From the NCBI GenBank assembly GCA_016125405.1, contig WGLW01000032.1:39537-103536 (forward strand): a stretch of 64,000 bases of DNA, written 5' to 3'. The DNA is from Alphaproteobacteria bacterium (GTDB taxonomy: Bacteria > Pseudomonadota > Alphaproteobacteria > Caulobacterales > Hyphomonadaceae). A program made the translations under genes and the position numbers. Shown here piece by piece: positions 25,075 through 34,897 of this stretch (within the stretch, counting starts at the first letter, position 1; every line of letters begins with the position of its first letter). The notes below the pieces were generated by a model. The model did not search any database. It had not been told where the DNA came from and saw nothing but the letters and a program-made list of their open reading frames with translations.

Positions 25075-25092
25075 TGTGAGCGCTTGCTCACA
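25075..25092. promoter_or_regulatory. Palindromic operator-like site between divergent genes
   Basis: TGTGAGC-GCTT-GCTCACA is a perfect 7-bp inverted repeat with a 4-base centre, located between the aldo/keto reductase start (25037) and the methyltransferase start (25163). The shape fits a TetR- or LacI-type operator. The half-site spacing (TGTGA-8-TCACA) is two bases too long for a CRP site. No regulator gene is adjacent. Confidence 0.5.
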
Positions 25093-25162
25093 ACCCCGAA
25101 GCCGAGGCGGCGCATCCGGGCGCCTGTCTTCCTGCGGGGCTGGACTTGAATTACGACGCCTG

Positions 25163-25789
25163 ATGCCCGACGCGCATACCTTCATCACGGCCAACCTCCG
25201 TCTGGAGCCTGCGCCGGGCTTGCCCGAAATCCGCCTCTACCGCGCCCATTCGGGAAGTCGCCTGCGCCGACTGACCGGCGACAGCGCGCCGCCCTACTGG
25301 GCCTATCAATGGGCAGGCGGCGCCGTGCTGGCGCGCCACATCCTCAAGAACCCCAATGTCGTGCAGGGCCGTCGCGTGCTCGATCTCGGAACCGGATCGG
25401 GCGTCGTGGCCATCGCCGCCGCGCTCTCCGGCGCGGCTTCCGTTCGGGCCGCCGACATCGATCCGTTCGCCATTGCAGCCGCCACACTCAACGCCGAGGC
25501 CAACGGCGTACAGGTCGAAACCATCGAGAGCGACCCGCTCGCAGACCCGCCTCCGGACTGTGACCTCATCCTGGCTGGCGACATGTTCTACGAGGCCGGC
25601 CTGGCGCATAGGGTGTGCGCCAGCCTCGACAGCTGGGGCGTCGAGACGCTGGTCGGAGACATGGGGCGCAAGCCGCTGCCGCGAGACAGGCTGGAACCGC
25701 TGGCGCAATACGATGTCGGCGATTTCGGCCACCCCGGCCTGCTGCCAGCGACGGTCTACCGCTACAAGCCAGGCGCGCCAGTTGAATAG
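25163..25789 (+). CDS. Lysine methyltransferase of the ETFB-KMT (METTL20) type, probable
   Basis: 208 residues from the ATG at 25163. Motif I is VLDLGTGSGVVAIAAALSGA, then AADIDPFAIAAATLNAEANG, and a DMFYE segment in the place of the family's D/E-x-x-Y post-motif. The leading PPYWAYQWAGGAVLARHIL is characteristic of ETFB lysine methyltransferases, which methylate the beta subunit of electron-transfer flavoprotein, and of related ribosomal L11-type enzymes. ETF genes are not in the window. It is divergent from the aldo/keto reductase. Confidence 0.75.
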   Translation: MPDAHTFITANLRLEPAPGLPEIRLYRAHSGSRLRRLTGDSAPPYWAYQWAGGAVLARHILKNPNVVQGRRVLDLGTGSGVVAIAAALSGAASVRAADIDPFAIAAATLNAEANGVQVETIESDPLADPPPDCDLILAGDMFYEAGLAHRVCASLDSWGVETLVGDMGRKPLPRDRLEPLAQYDVGDFGHPGLLPATVYRYKPGAPVE

Positions 25790-25793
25790 CGCC

Positions 25794-26777
25794 TCACTCG
25801 ACCGGATAGGGCCCCTCGGCGAACGTCTCCGCGTGATAGCCCTTTGCGCCAATCTCGCGGGAAAGATCGCTGCTAAAATCCTCGCCGCGCTCCAGGCTGG
25901 CGATGACGGTGGAGAAGTCGTGCTCCGGCGCCCATCCGAGTTCTTTTCGCGCGCGGGCGTTGTCATAAACCCGGTCGATGCGGGGAAACATGCTCCAGCC
26001 GCGCCGCCGGTAAACCGCCGCGTAGGCGGGCGCGACCTGCGCCAGCACCGAAGGCGCATCGACGCCCAATCCGGCCAGATCCTCGCGCCTGAACGGCGTC
26101 GTCGCGCTGATGATGTATTTGCCGAAGCCGATTTCAGGCGCCCGGCGCGCGGCCAACAGGTGCGCCTCCACCACGTCCGCGATGTCGGCGCGACGATACA
26201 GCATCTCGTTCGCCTTGGCGTTCTCGCCGGACCACGCCTCGCGCACATCCTTGCTGTCGTCGTCCTCCGGAAAGAAACGCGACGTGCGAAGCACGATGCA
26301 AGGCAGGCGCTGGTTCGACCAGAACAGCGAGCACAGATCCTCCGCCGCCAGCTTGGTGACGCCGTAGATGTTCTTTGGAACCGGCGTCACATCCTCGGTG
26401 ATCCACGCCGCCGGCTCACCCTCCGCCACTGTCAGCGCGCGGCCGAACACGCTGGTCGTGCTGGTGAACACGAAACTGCGCACGTCCGCAGCGAGGCTTT
26501 CCTCCAGCAGGTTCAGCGTGCCGGTGATGTTGACGTCGATGAAGTCCTGCCGGCTGTGGGTGGCGACATGCGGCTTGTGCAGCGCCGCCGCGTGCAGCAC
26601 GACATCGGCGCCGGCCACATGCTCGCGAACGAAATCCCGGTCCGACACCGAACCGACCGCATCCGTAAACGGCGAGGCCGAACGGTCGAGCCCCGTCACC
26701 GCCACGCCCCGGGCCTTAAGCGTCCGCACCAGCGCCTCGCCCAGATGGCCAGCGCTGCCCGTCACAAGAAACCTCAT
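25794..26777 (-). CDS. NAD-dependent epimerase/dehydratase family protein
   Basis: 327 residues of the extended short-chain dehydrogenase type. The nucleotide-binding glycine motif is TGSAGHLG (7-14); the active-site Tyr and Lys are in YGVTK, with a TSTTSVFG strand before it. It probably oxidises, reduces or epimerises a sugar nucleotide or related hydroxy compound; the substrate is unknown. It is followed in the opposite direction by the 25163 gene (four-base gap) and preceded on its strand by moaB, 18 bases away, so it may be co-transcribed with moaE-moaB. Confidence 0.85.
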   Translation of the reverse strand: MRFLVTGSAGHLGEALVRTLKARGVAVTGLDRSASPFTDAVGSVSDRDFVREHVAGADVVLHAAALHKPHVATHSRQDFIDVNITGTLNLLEESLAADVRSFVFTSTTSVFGRALTVAEGEPAAWITEDVTPVPKNIYGVTKLAAEDLCSLFWSNQRLPCIVLRTSRFFPEDDDSKDVREAWSGENAKANEMLYRRADIADVVEAHLLAARRAPEIGFGKYIISATTPFRREDLAGLGVDAPSVLAQVAPAYAAVYRRRGWSMFPRIDRVYDNARARKELGWAPEHDFSTVIASLERGEDFSSDLSREIGAKGYHAETFAEGPYPVE

Positions 26778-26795
26778 CGGCGCGTCCCCGGAGCC

Positions 26796-27377
26796 TCAGC
26801 TCTCCATCAGCCGCGGCATCAGCTCCACCATGTTGCAGGGCATGTGGCGGCTATCGAGTTGCCAGCGGATGATCTTGTCCCAGCCATCCTTCACCGCGCC
26901 GTTCGATCCCGGCAGGCAGAAGATGAAGGTGCCGTTGGAAACGCCCGCACATGCGCGCGACTGCAGGGTCGACGTGCCGACGCTCTGGTAGCTCACCATG
27001 TGCCAGATCACGTTGAAGCCATCGACTTCCTTGTCGAACAGAGGCTTCACCGCTTCCGGCGTCACGTCCCGCCCGGTGAGCCCGGTACCGCCGGTGGTCA
27101 CCACCGCATCGATCATCGGATCGGCGATCCATTTGCGCATCACCGCGCGGATGGCGTTCACCTCGTCCGGCACAATCGCCTTGTCGCCCACCTCGTGACC
27201 GCTTTCCTTCACCCGCTCGGCGAGCAGGTGTCCCGACGTGTCGGTCTCGTCCGTGCGGGTATCGGAAATCGTCATCACCGCGATCCGCAGCGATTGGAAC
27301 GGCATGTCGTCGACCATCTTGCCGCCAGGCGACGGCAGCGGCGGCGTCTTGGGTCCCGGCATCGGCTTGCCCGTCAT
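26796..27377 (-). CDS. moaB: Molybdenum cofactor biosynthesis protein MoaB
   Basis: 193 residues of the MogA/MoaB fold. Diagnostic parts: MTISDTRTDETDTSGHLL, TTGGTGLTGRDVTPEAV (the MPT-binding loop), and CLPGSNGAVKDGWDKIIRWQ. MoaB-type enzymes adenylylate molybdopterin before metal insertion. The first 25 residues are a Pro-rich extension, so the true start may be slightly internal. The start overlaps the moaE stop by four bases, confirming coupling. Confidence 0.9.
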   Translation of the reverse strand: MTGKPMPGPKTPPLPSPGGKMVDDMPFQSLRIAVMTISDTRTDETDTSGHLLAERVKESGHEVGDKAIVPDEVNAIRAVMRKWIADPMIDAVVTTGGTGLTGRDVTPEAVKPLFDKEVDGFNVIWHMVSYQSVGTSTLQSRACAGVSNGTFIFCLPGSNGAVKDGWDKIIRWQLDSRHMPCNMVELMPRLMES

Positions 27378-27835
27378 GTCTTCACTCCATCATCCCATCT
27401 CGCCCGCGCCTCGCGATCATCGCCGCGCGGTTCGATCCATTCGGCGCCGTCCGGGCGCACTTCCTTTTTCCAGAACGGCGCCTCGGTCTTCAGCCGGTCC
27501 ATCAGGTAGTCGACGGCCTGCAGCGCCTCGCGCCGGTGTTTCGAAATCGCCGCCACCAGCACGATCGCCTCGCCCGGCGCCATGCGGCCATAGCGGTGGA
27601 TCACCAGCGTGTCGATCACGTCGAACCTCGCGCGCGCCGCCGCGTCGATGTCGGCGATCTGCGACTCGGTAAAGCCGGGATAGTGCTCCAACTCCAGCGC
27701 GCTGACCTCGCCGCCATGCGCACTGTCACGAACCGAGCCGACAAAGCTGGCAAGCGCCCCGGCCTCGGCGCGCCCGGCCTGGAAAGCGGACGTCTCGGCG
27801 TGGGGATCGAAGGGCTCGGACTGGACGCGGATCAT
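27374..27835 (-). CDS. moaE: Molybdopterin synthase catalytic subunit MoaE
   Basis: 153 residues. Family landmarks are ALASFVGSVRD near residue 30, LELEHYPGFTESQI, VIHRYGRMAPGEAIVLVA, and FWKKEVRPDGAEWI, which contains the active-site lysines. With MoaD it makes the dithiolene of molybdopterin. The pair moaE-moaB is split from moaA-moaD by about 3.2 kb, with an aldo/keto reductase, a methyltransferase and an epimerase in between. Confidence 0.92.
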   Translation of the reverse strand: MIRVQSEPFDPHAETSAFQAGRAEAGALASFVGSVRDSAHGGEVSALELEHYPGFTESQIADIDAAARARFDVIDTLVIHRYGRMAPGEAIVLVAAISKHRREALQAVDYLMDRLKTEAPFWKKEVRPDGAEWIEPRGDDREARARWDDGVKT

Positions 27836-27864
27836 CGGCCAAGGGTCTAGAACATTTCCGCCCC

Positions 27865-27891
27865 GGGATGAACTGGCAGGGATGAACTGGC
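27865..27891. repeat. Short tandem repeat, two copies
   Basis: GGGATGAACTGGCA is followed directly by a second copy differing only in the last base (GGGATGAACTGGCC). It lies in the 60-bp gap between the moaE start and the EamA stop. It is probably a replication-slippage event with no evident function. Confidence 0.7.
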
Positions 27892-27895
27892 CGCC

Positions 27896-28336
27896 TCAGC
27901 CCTTCATCCCGATCAGAACGGCGCCGCCCGCCACCATCACGACGCCCAGCCAGCCGCGCAGCGACAGGTGCTCGCCCAGGAACGCCGCACCGATAATGGC
28001 CACCAGCACCACGCTCAGCTTGTCGATGGGCGCCACCTGCGCGGCCTGCCCCAGGCTCAGCGCGCGGTAATAGCAAAGCCACGACACCCCGGTCGCCAGA
28101 CCCGACAGGCCCAGGAAGATCAGCGTCCGCGGAGCAAGGCTGGACAGCGGCTGCGCCACCCCCCGCACCACAACCAGCACCCCGGCAAAGGCAAGGATCA
28201 CCGTCACCCGCAACAGCGTCGCGAAATCCGGATCGACCCCCGTCACCCCCACCTTTCCGAAGATCGCCGTCAGCGAGGCGAACAACGCCGCCAGCAGGGC
28301 CCAGAACAACCAGGACTCAAGCAGCGTCCGCGCCAT
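27896..28336 (-). CDS. Single-domain EamA/DMT family membrane protein
   Basis: 146 residues with five membrane helices, equal to one EamA half rather than the usual ten-helix transporter: LFWALLAALFASLTAIFGKV at the start, then LAPRTLIFLGLSGLATGVSW, YYRALSLGQAAQVAPIDKLS, and LRGWLGVVMVAGGAVLIGMK. Such short members must dimerise to transport. The substrate is unknown. It may share the transcript of the GH13 gene, whose stop at 28366 is 29 bases upstream. Confidence 0.85.
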   Translation of the reverse strand: MARTLLESWLFWALLAALFASLTAIFGKVGVTGVDPDFATLLRVTVILAFAGVLVVVRGVAQPLSSLAPRTLIFLGLSGLATGVSWLCYYRALSLGQAAQVAPIDKLSVVLVAIIGAAFLGEHLSLRGWLGVVMVAGGAVLIGMKG

Positions 28337-28365
28337 GTCTCGCCTCCTTCAGGTACGTCCGCCCC

Positions 28366-29949
28366 TCAGCCCAGCTTCAGGATCGCCGAGCCAAACGGCT
28401 CCATGTGCAGCTTGCCAGACGCCAGAACGGCATCCGCCGCCCAGACCACTTTGGCGCTTCCACAGGGCCGCGTCACGGCCGCAGGCGTCAGGTTGAAGAC
28501 ACACAGCATGTGCTCTCCGGGCGCCTCGCGCTCGATGACCAGCACGCCCGCCTCATCCCGGGCCTTCGACGCGCCCGTCCGCAACGCAACGCTTTCCTGC
28601 CGCACGGCGACCAGCGCGCGTGCGGTGTGAAGCATCGACTCGGTCAGCCGCTCCTGCTTGTCCACCGACATCAGCCGCTGCCGCGCATCGACAGGCAGCC
28701 ATGGCTCCTTCGCGCGCGTGAACCCGCCGTTCGGCGCTTCCTTCCACGGCATCGGCGTGCGGCAGCCGTCCCGGCCCTTCGTGGCAGGCCAACCGGCGAT
28801 CCCCCACGGGTCCTGCAGCTTCTCGAGCGGCACCTCGCCCTCCGGCAGGCCCAGCTCCTCGCCCTGATAGAGAAAGACCGTCCCGCGCAGCGACAGCAGC
28901 AGCGACAGGAACAACGGCGCGGCCCGGCCCGGCGGCGCGCCGATCGCCTCGCCCCAGCGTGTCACCACCCGCGCCACATCGTGGTTGGAAAACGCCCAGC
29001 TCGGCCAGCCCTCGCCCGGCCTGTCCTGCCAGCACGAGACGATGTCGACAAACCCCGCCGTCCCCGGCCACGCCTTCAGGAAGTCGAACGCATAGGCCGT
29101 GTGCAGGCGCTGGTCGCCGCGCGTGTACTCGGCCATCAGGTCAAACGAGCCCGGCGCCAGTTCGCCGACCATCATGCGGTCTTTGTAGCTGTCGACCAAG
29201 TTGCGCAGCCGCTCGACGAACTCCAGCGCCTCAGGCTGGTTGGAATTGTAGAGGTGCATCTGCATGTCGCGCGGCAACGCCGGCGCCGGATCGCCCGACG
29301 GCGGGTTATCGCGGAGCTGCAGGTCGTGGGCGTAGTAGTTCGCCACATCAAGGCGGAACCCATCGACGCCCCGGTTCAACCAGAAGCGCGCCGTTTCGAG
29401 AATTGCCGAACGAACGCCCGCCGCACGGATATTCAATTGCGGCTGGCTCGGAAGGAAGTTGTGCAGGTAATACTGACGGCGCCGCGGCTCCCACGTCCAC
29501 GCCGGACCACCGAACCACGCTTGCCAATTGTTGGGCGGCGAACCATCCGGTCTTGCGTCGGCCCAGACGTACCAGTCGGACTTTTCGTTCGTCCGGTTCG
29601 TACGACTTTCGGCGAACCATGGATGATCGGACGACGTATGCGACCAGACCTGATCGGTGATGACCTTCAGGTCCAGACGGTGCGCGGTTTCGAGCAGGGC
29701 GTCGAAATCTTTTAGCGTTCCGAACAGCGGGTCGACGTCGCAGTAATCCGAAACGTCGTAGCCGAAATCCCGCATCGGCGACGCAACGAACGGCGACAAC
29801 CAAATTCCATCAACGTGCAACGATTTGACGTAGCCGAGTTTCGCCGTGATCCCCTTGAGGTCGCCGACGCCGTCGCCGTTCGTGTCGAGAAACGAGCGCG
29901 GGTAGATCTGATAGATTACCGCCCCGCGCCACCAGCCATCCGCTGACAT
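28366..29949 (-). CDS. GH13 alpha-glucosidase (oligo-1,6-glucosidase type)
   Basis: 527 residues from the ATG at 29949 (AGGGG nine bases upstream); a TTG at 29967 is an alternative. The catalytic triad is complete: nucleophile Asp201 (GFRLDVANYY), acid/base Glu263 (MMVGELA), and Asp324 (FSNHDVAR). The N-terminal VIYQIYPRSFLDTNGDGVGD is typical of GH13 subfamilies 17/23/29-31. No signal peptide, so it acts on imported malto- or isomalto-oligosaccharides in the cytoplasm. Its start is 123 bases after the lon stop, beyond the lon terminator, so it is probably transcribed separately. Confidence 0.92.
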   Translation of the reverse strand: MSADGWWRGAVIYQIYPRSFLDTNGDGVGDLKGITAKLGYVKSLHVDGIWLSPFVASPMRDFGYDVSDYCDVDPLFGTLKDFDALLETAHRLDLKVITDQVWSHTSSDHPWFAESRTNRTNEKSDWYVWADARPDGSPPNNWQAWFGGPAWTWEPRRRQYYLHNFLPSQPQLNIRAAGVRSAILETARFWLNRGVDGFRLDVANYYAHDLQLRDNPPSGDPAPALPRDMQMHLYNSNQPEALEFVERLRNLVDSYKDRMMVGELAPGSFDLMAEYTRGDQRLHTAYAFDFLKAWPGTAGFVDIVSCWQDRPGEGWPSWAFSNHDVARVVTRWGEAIGAPPGRAAPLFLSLLLSLRGTVFLYQGEELGLPEGEVPLEKLQDPWGIAGWPATKGRDGCRTPMPWKEAPNGGFTRAKEPWLPVDARQRLMSVDKQERLTESMLHTARALVAVRQESVALRTGASKARDEAGVLVIEREAPGEHMLCVFNLTPAAVTRPCGSAKVVWAADAVLASGKLHMEPFGSAILKLG

Positions 29950-30024
29950 CACTGACTGCCCCTGCAATGCCCCTCAAGGCCACGGCATACAGCAAGGCCG
30001 TTAACGAGGCGACCAACGCGAAAA

Positions 30025-30048
30025 GGCCCGCCGGTTTCCCGGCGGGCC
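30025..30048 (-). terminator. Rho-independent terminator of lon
   Basis: A 10-bp stem (GGCCCGCCGG / CCGGCGGGCC) with a four-base loop. On the minus strand it is followed by TTTTCGCG. It stands 25 bases after the lon stop and separates lon from the GH13 gene. Confidence 0.85.
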
Positions 30049-30072
30049 CATCGTGTTAACCAGACGCAGCGC

Positions 30073-32481
30073 CTAGTGGGTCGGCCGCGGGGCTTCCCCC
30101 TCGGGCCGGCCGCTGCGGCCGAGTTCGGCGCGATACGCCGCCTCTTCCGTGGCGCTCCACGCAACCGGGGTCAGCGGGCGCACAAGGGCGCGCGCCAGCA
30201 CCTGGTCGATGGTCGAGACCGGAACGATCGTCAGGCTGTTCTTCACGTTGTCCGGCAGCTCGGCGAGATCCTTCTCGTTCTCCTCCGGGATCAGCACCGT
30301 CTTGATGCCTCCCCGCAGGGCCGCGAGCAGTTTCTCCTTGAGGCCGCCGATCGGCAGGACGCGGCCGCGCAGCGTGATCTCGCCCGTCATCGCCACATCC
30401 TTCGCCACCGGGTTGCCGGTGAGAAGCGAGACGATGGCGGTGGTCATAGCGATACCCGCCGACGGACCGTCCTTGGGCGTTGCGCCTTCCGGAACGTGGA
30501 CGTGGATATCGGTGATGTCGAACACAGGCGGCCGGATGCCGTACTGAACGGCGCGCGACCGCACGAGGCTTTGCGCCGCCGAGATCGACTCCTTCATCAC
30601 GTCCTTCAGGTTGCCGGTCACCGTGGTCCGTCCGCGGCCGGGCATCTGCACGGCTTCGATGGTGAGCAGCTCACCGCCGACTTCCGTCCAGGCGAGGCCC
30701 GTGACCACGCCGACCTGATCTTCCCGGTCTGCCATGCCGAAGCGGAATTTCCGCACGCCGGCATAGTTGCCGAGATTGTGCTCGTCGACCGTGACCGACG
30801 TCGCCTTCTTCAGCTCGATCTCGCGAACCGCCTTGCGGGCCAGTTTCGCCAGCTCGCGCTCAAGCGACCGCACGCCGCTCTCGCGGGTGTAGTAGCGGAC
30901 GAGATCGCGGATCGCCGAATCCTCGACATGCCATTCGCCTTCCTTCAGCGAGTGGTTCTCCGTGATCTTCGGCAGCAGGTGCCGCTTGGCGATCTCGACC
31001 TTCTCATCCTCGGTGTAGCCCTCGAGACGGATGATCTCCATCCGGTCGAGCAGCGGCTGTGGCATGTTGAGGCTGTTGGCCGTGGTGATGAACATCACGT
31101 CCGACAGGTCATAGTCGACCTCGAGATAGTGGTCGTTGAAGTTGACGTTCTGCTCGGGATCCAGGACCTCCAGCAGGGCCGACGACGGATCGCCGCGATA
31201 GTCCATGCCCAGCTTGTCGATCTCGTCGAGCAGGAAGAGCGGGTTGCCCGACTTGGCCTTCTTCATCGACTGGATGATCCGGCCCGGCATGGAGCCGATA
31301 TAGGTCCGCCGGTGACCGCGGATCTCGGCTTCGTCGCGCACGCCGCCAAGCGAGACGCGCACGAAATCGCGCCCGGTCGCCTTCGCGATCGACTTGCCAA
31401 GCGAGGTCTTGCCGACGCCCGGAGGCCCGACGAGGCACAGGATGGGCCCGCGAACCTTGTCGGTGCGCGTCTGCACCGCGAGGTATTCGAGGATCCGTTC
31501 CTTGACCTTCTCAAGGCCGTAGTGGTCCGCGTCGAGAACGTCTTCCGCAGCCTTGAGGTCACGGACGACTTCCTTCTTCTTGTTCCACGGCAGGGACACC
31601 AGCCAGTCGAGATAGTTGCGCACGACCGTCGATTCCGCCGACATCGGCGACATCTGACGAAGCTTCTTCAGCTCCTGCTCGGCTTTCGCACGCGCCTCAT
31701 CCGACATCGGCGTGGCGGCGATCTTGTCTTCAAGCTCGCCAACCTCGTCGCGCTCGCCGCCCTGGTCCTGGTCGCCGAGTTCGCGCTGGATCGCCTTCAT
31801 CTGTTCGTTGAGGTAGTACTCGCGCTGGGTCTTCTCCATCTGCCGCTTCACGCGGTTGCGGATCTTCCGCTCCATCTGGAGCATGCCGATCTCGCCTTCC
31901 ATCAGCTGGTAGACCTTCTCGAGACGCTCGACGACGTCGACCATCTCAAGCAGTTCTTCCTTGTCTTCGAGCTTGATCGACAGCTGCGCTGCAACCGCAT
32001 CGGAGAGATGTCCCGGCTCGGTGATCGCGCCGACCGTGCCCACCGTCTCGGCGGGGATTTTCCGGTTGAGCTTCACATAGCCTTCGAACTGCTCGACCAC
32101 GGCGCGCATCAGCGCCGAGGATTCAGTCGCATCGACTTCGGGCTCGTCCAGCAGCGTGTGCTCGGCCGAATAGTAGTCGCCCTTGTCGACCAGCTTTTCG
32201 AGCTTGGCGCGCTGCTTGCCCTCGACCAGCACCTTCACGGTGCCGTCCGGCAGTTTCAGCAGCTGCAGGATCGTGGCGACCACGCCGACGGAATAGAGAT
32301 CTTCCTCGGCAGGGTCATCGACGCCCGCTTCCTTCTGGGCGACGAGCAGGATCTCGCCGCCGCCTTTTTCGACTTCTTCAAGCGCCCTGACCGATTTGTC
32401 GCGGCCCACGAAAAGCGGCGCCACCATGCGCGGAAACACGACAATGTCGCGCAACGGCAGGACGGGGAGGATGGTAGCCAT
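30073..32481 (-). CDS. lon: ATP-dependent protease Lon
   Basis: 802 residues, the usual size of LonA. Order of domains: N-terminal substrate-binding domain (PLRDIVVFPRMVAPLFVGRD), coiled-coil middle region, AAA+ ATPase with Walker A GPPGVGKTSLGKSIA near 355 and Walker B FLLDEIDKLG, then the Ser/Lys protease domain with the nucleophile in DGPSAGIAMTTA near residue 677 and the lysine in GIKTVLIPEEN. It degrades misfolded and regulatory proteins; in Caulobacter these include DnaA, SciP and CcrM. It lies 204 bases downstream of clpX. Confidence 0.97.
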   Translation of the reverse strand: MATILPVLPLRDIVVFPRMVAPLFVGRDKSVRALEEVEKGGGEILLVAQKEAGVDDPAEEDLYSVGVVATILQLLKLPDGTVKVLVEGKQRAKLEKLVDKGDYYSAEHTLLDEPEVDATESSALMRAVVEQFEGYVKLNRKIPAETVGTVGAITEPGHLSDAVAAQLSIKLEDKEELLEMVDVVERLEKVYQLMEGEIGMLQMERKIRNRVKRQMEKTQREYYLNEQMKAIQRELGDQDQGGERDEVGELEDKIAATPMSDEARAKAEQELKKLRQMSPMSAESTVVRNYLDWLVSLPWNKKKEVVRDLKAAEDVLDADHYGLEKVKERILEYLAVQTRTDKVRGPILCLVGPPGVGKTSLGKSIAKATGRDFVRVSLGGVRDEAEIRGHRRTYIGSMPGRIIQSMKKAKSGNPLFLLDEIDKLGMDYRGDPSSALLEVLDPEQNVNFNDHYLEVDYDLSDVMFITTANSLNMPQPLLDRMEIIRLEGYTEDEKVEIAKRHLLPKITENHSLKEGEWHVEDSAIRDLVRYYTRESGVRSLERELAKLARKAVREIELKKATSVTVDEHNLGNYAGVRKFRFGMADREDQVGVVTGLAWTEVGGELLTIEAVQMPGRGRTTVTGNLKDVMKESISAAQSLVRSRAVQYGIRPPVFDITDIHVHVPEGATPKDGPSAGIAMTTAIVSLLTGNPVAKDVAMTGEITLRGRVLPIGGLKEKLLAALRGGIKTVLIPEENEKDLAELPDNVKNSLTIVPVSTIDQVLARALVRPLTPVAWSATEEAAYRAELGRSGRPEGEAPRPTH

Positions 32482-32541
32482 TTTGGTCTCCTTTCTTCGC
32501 CGCCTGCGCCTTCAATGAAGCGCGTCAGGCGACCAAGAGAG

Positions 32542-32562
32542 CCGGCCCGGGGAGTCGGCCGG
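32542..32562 (-). other. Stem-loop in the clpX-lon gap
   Basis: CCGGCC (32542-32547) pairs with GGCCGG (32557-32562), and an outer CAAGA/TCTTG pairing can extend the structure. It has no T-run, so it may be a weak clpX terminator or part of the lon leader. The rest of the 204-bp gap shows no gene. Confidence 0.4.
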
Positions 32563-32685
32563 TCGGTCTTGTTGACTGTAAAAGTGGCCTGTTGCGCCCC
32601 CTGCTTCAACCCGGCACAGGGCAAATCAACAGGAGAGCTACATAAGCCCGGTAATCGCTGGGGAAATCCGCCAACCGGCCCCAGG

Positions 32686-33969
<1,284 letters not shown>

Positions 33970-34128
33970 AGACACCTCAATACACCCAGCCTGCGCGCGA
34001 AACGGGAACGAATCCGCACCGCGCAAGGGTTAAAGCCTATATCCCAATCGTTTCCGATAGGTTCAAGGCCAGCCAATTCGAACATAGCAAATGGGGCGCC
34101 GCAAGCGCCGGAACTGCCGAAACCCCCG

Positions 34129-34749
34129 CTACTCCGAGGGAATCGCCCTCTTTTCGAACACCTTGTCGACGATTCCGAAGGCCTGGGCCTCCTCGGCGGT
34201 CATGAACGAATCGCGGTCCAGGGTGCGCTCGATTGTCTCGTAGGGCTGGCCGGTATGCTTTACGTAGATCTCGTTGAGACGCCGTTTCATGGCCAGAATG
34301 TCTTCTGCGTGCCGCTCGATGTCCGAGGCGACGCCGCGGAATCCGCCCGAGGGTTGGTGAACGAGGATGCGGGAATTCGGCGTCGAGAAGCGCATTCCCT
34401 TCTCGCCGGCCGACAGCAGCAGCGAGGCCATCGACGCCGCCATGCCGATGCAGGCCGTGGATACCGGGCTGCGGATGTACTGCATGGTGTCGTAGATCGC
34501 GAGGCCCGAGGTCACGATCCCGCCGGGCGAGTTGATATACATCGCGATTTCCTTCTTGGGGTTCTCGGACTCCAGGAAGAGAAGCTGCGCGGTGATCAGG
34601 CTGGCGAGGCCGTCCTCGATGGGGCCGGTCACGAAAATGATCCGGTCCTTCAACAGGCGCGAGAATATGTCGTACGCCCGCTCGCCGCGGCTTGTCTGTT
34701 CGACGACCATGGGCACGAGATTCATCATTGTCCGGAAGGGATCGGCCAT
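34129..34749 (-). CDS. clpP: ATP-dependent Clp protease proteolytic subunit ClpP
   Basis: 206 residues from the ATG at 34749, chosen because [20 protein letters not shown] is the usual alphaproteobacterial beginning; a longer frame starts at 34782. The catalytic triad is Ser106 (GMAASMAS), His131 (LVHQPSGG) and Asp180 (ERTLDRD). It forms the tetradecameric peptidase chamber used by ClpX and ClpA. An AGAAGAAG site lies upstream. It is placed between tig and clpX. Confidence 0.97.
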   Translation of the reverse strand: MADPFRTMMNLVPMVVEQTSRGERAYDIFSRLLKDRIIFVTGPIEDGLASLITAQLLFLESENPKKEIAMYINSPGGIVTSGLAIYDTMQYIRSPVSTACIGMAASMASLLLSAGEKGMRFSTPNSRILVHQPSGGFRGVASDIERHAEDILAMKRRLNEIYVKHTGQPYETIERTLDRDSFMTAEEAQAFGIVDKVFEKRAIPSE

Positions 34750-34897
34750 CGATTTCGGTCTTCTTCTGCAGGTCTGCGCCAATAGATAGGTCGGCCAGAC
34801 TCAGATCACGAGAGGGATTACCAATATCCGAACGCCGGGCGACCGGCGCAAGCCCCGTCGCCCTTCAGATATGGCCGTCCGGCAAGGGTGTCGGGGA

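Noticed and set aside
25075..25092. CRP/FNR-type binding site
   Set aside because: TGTGA and TCACA are separated by eight bases, while CRP needs six. A TetR- or LacI-type operator fits better.
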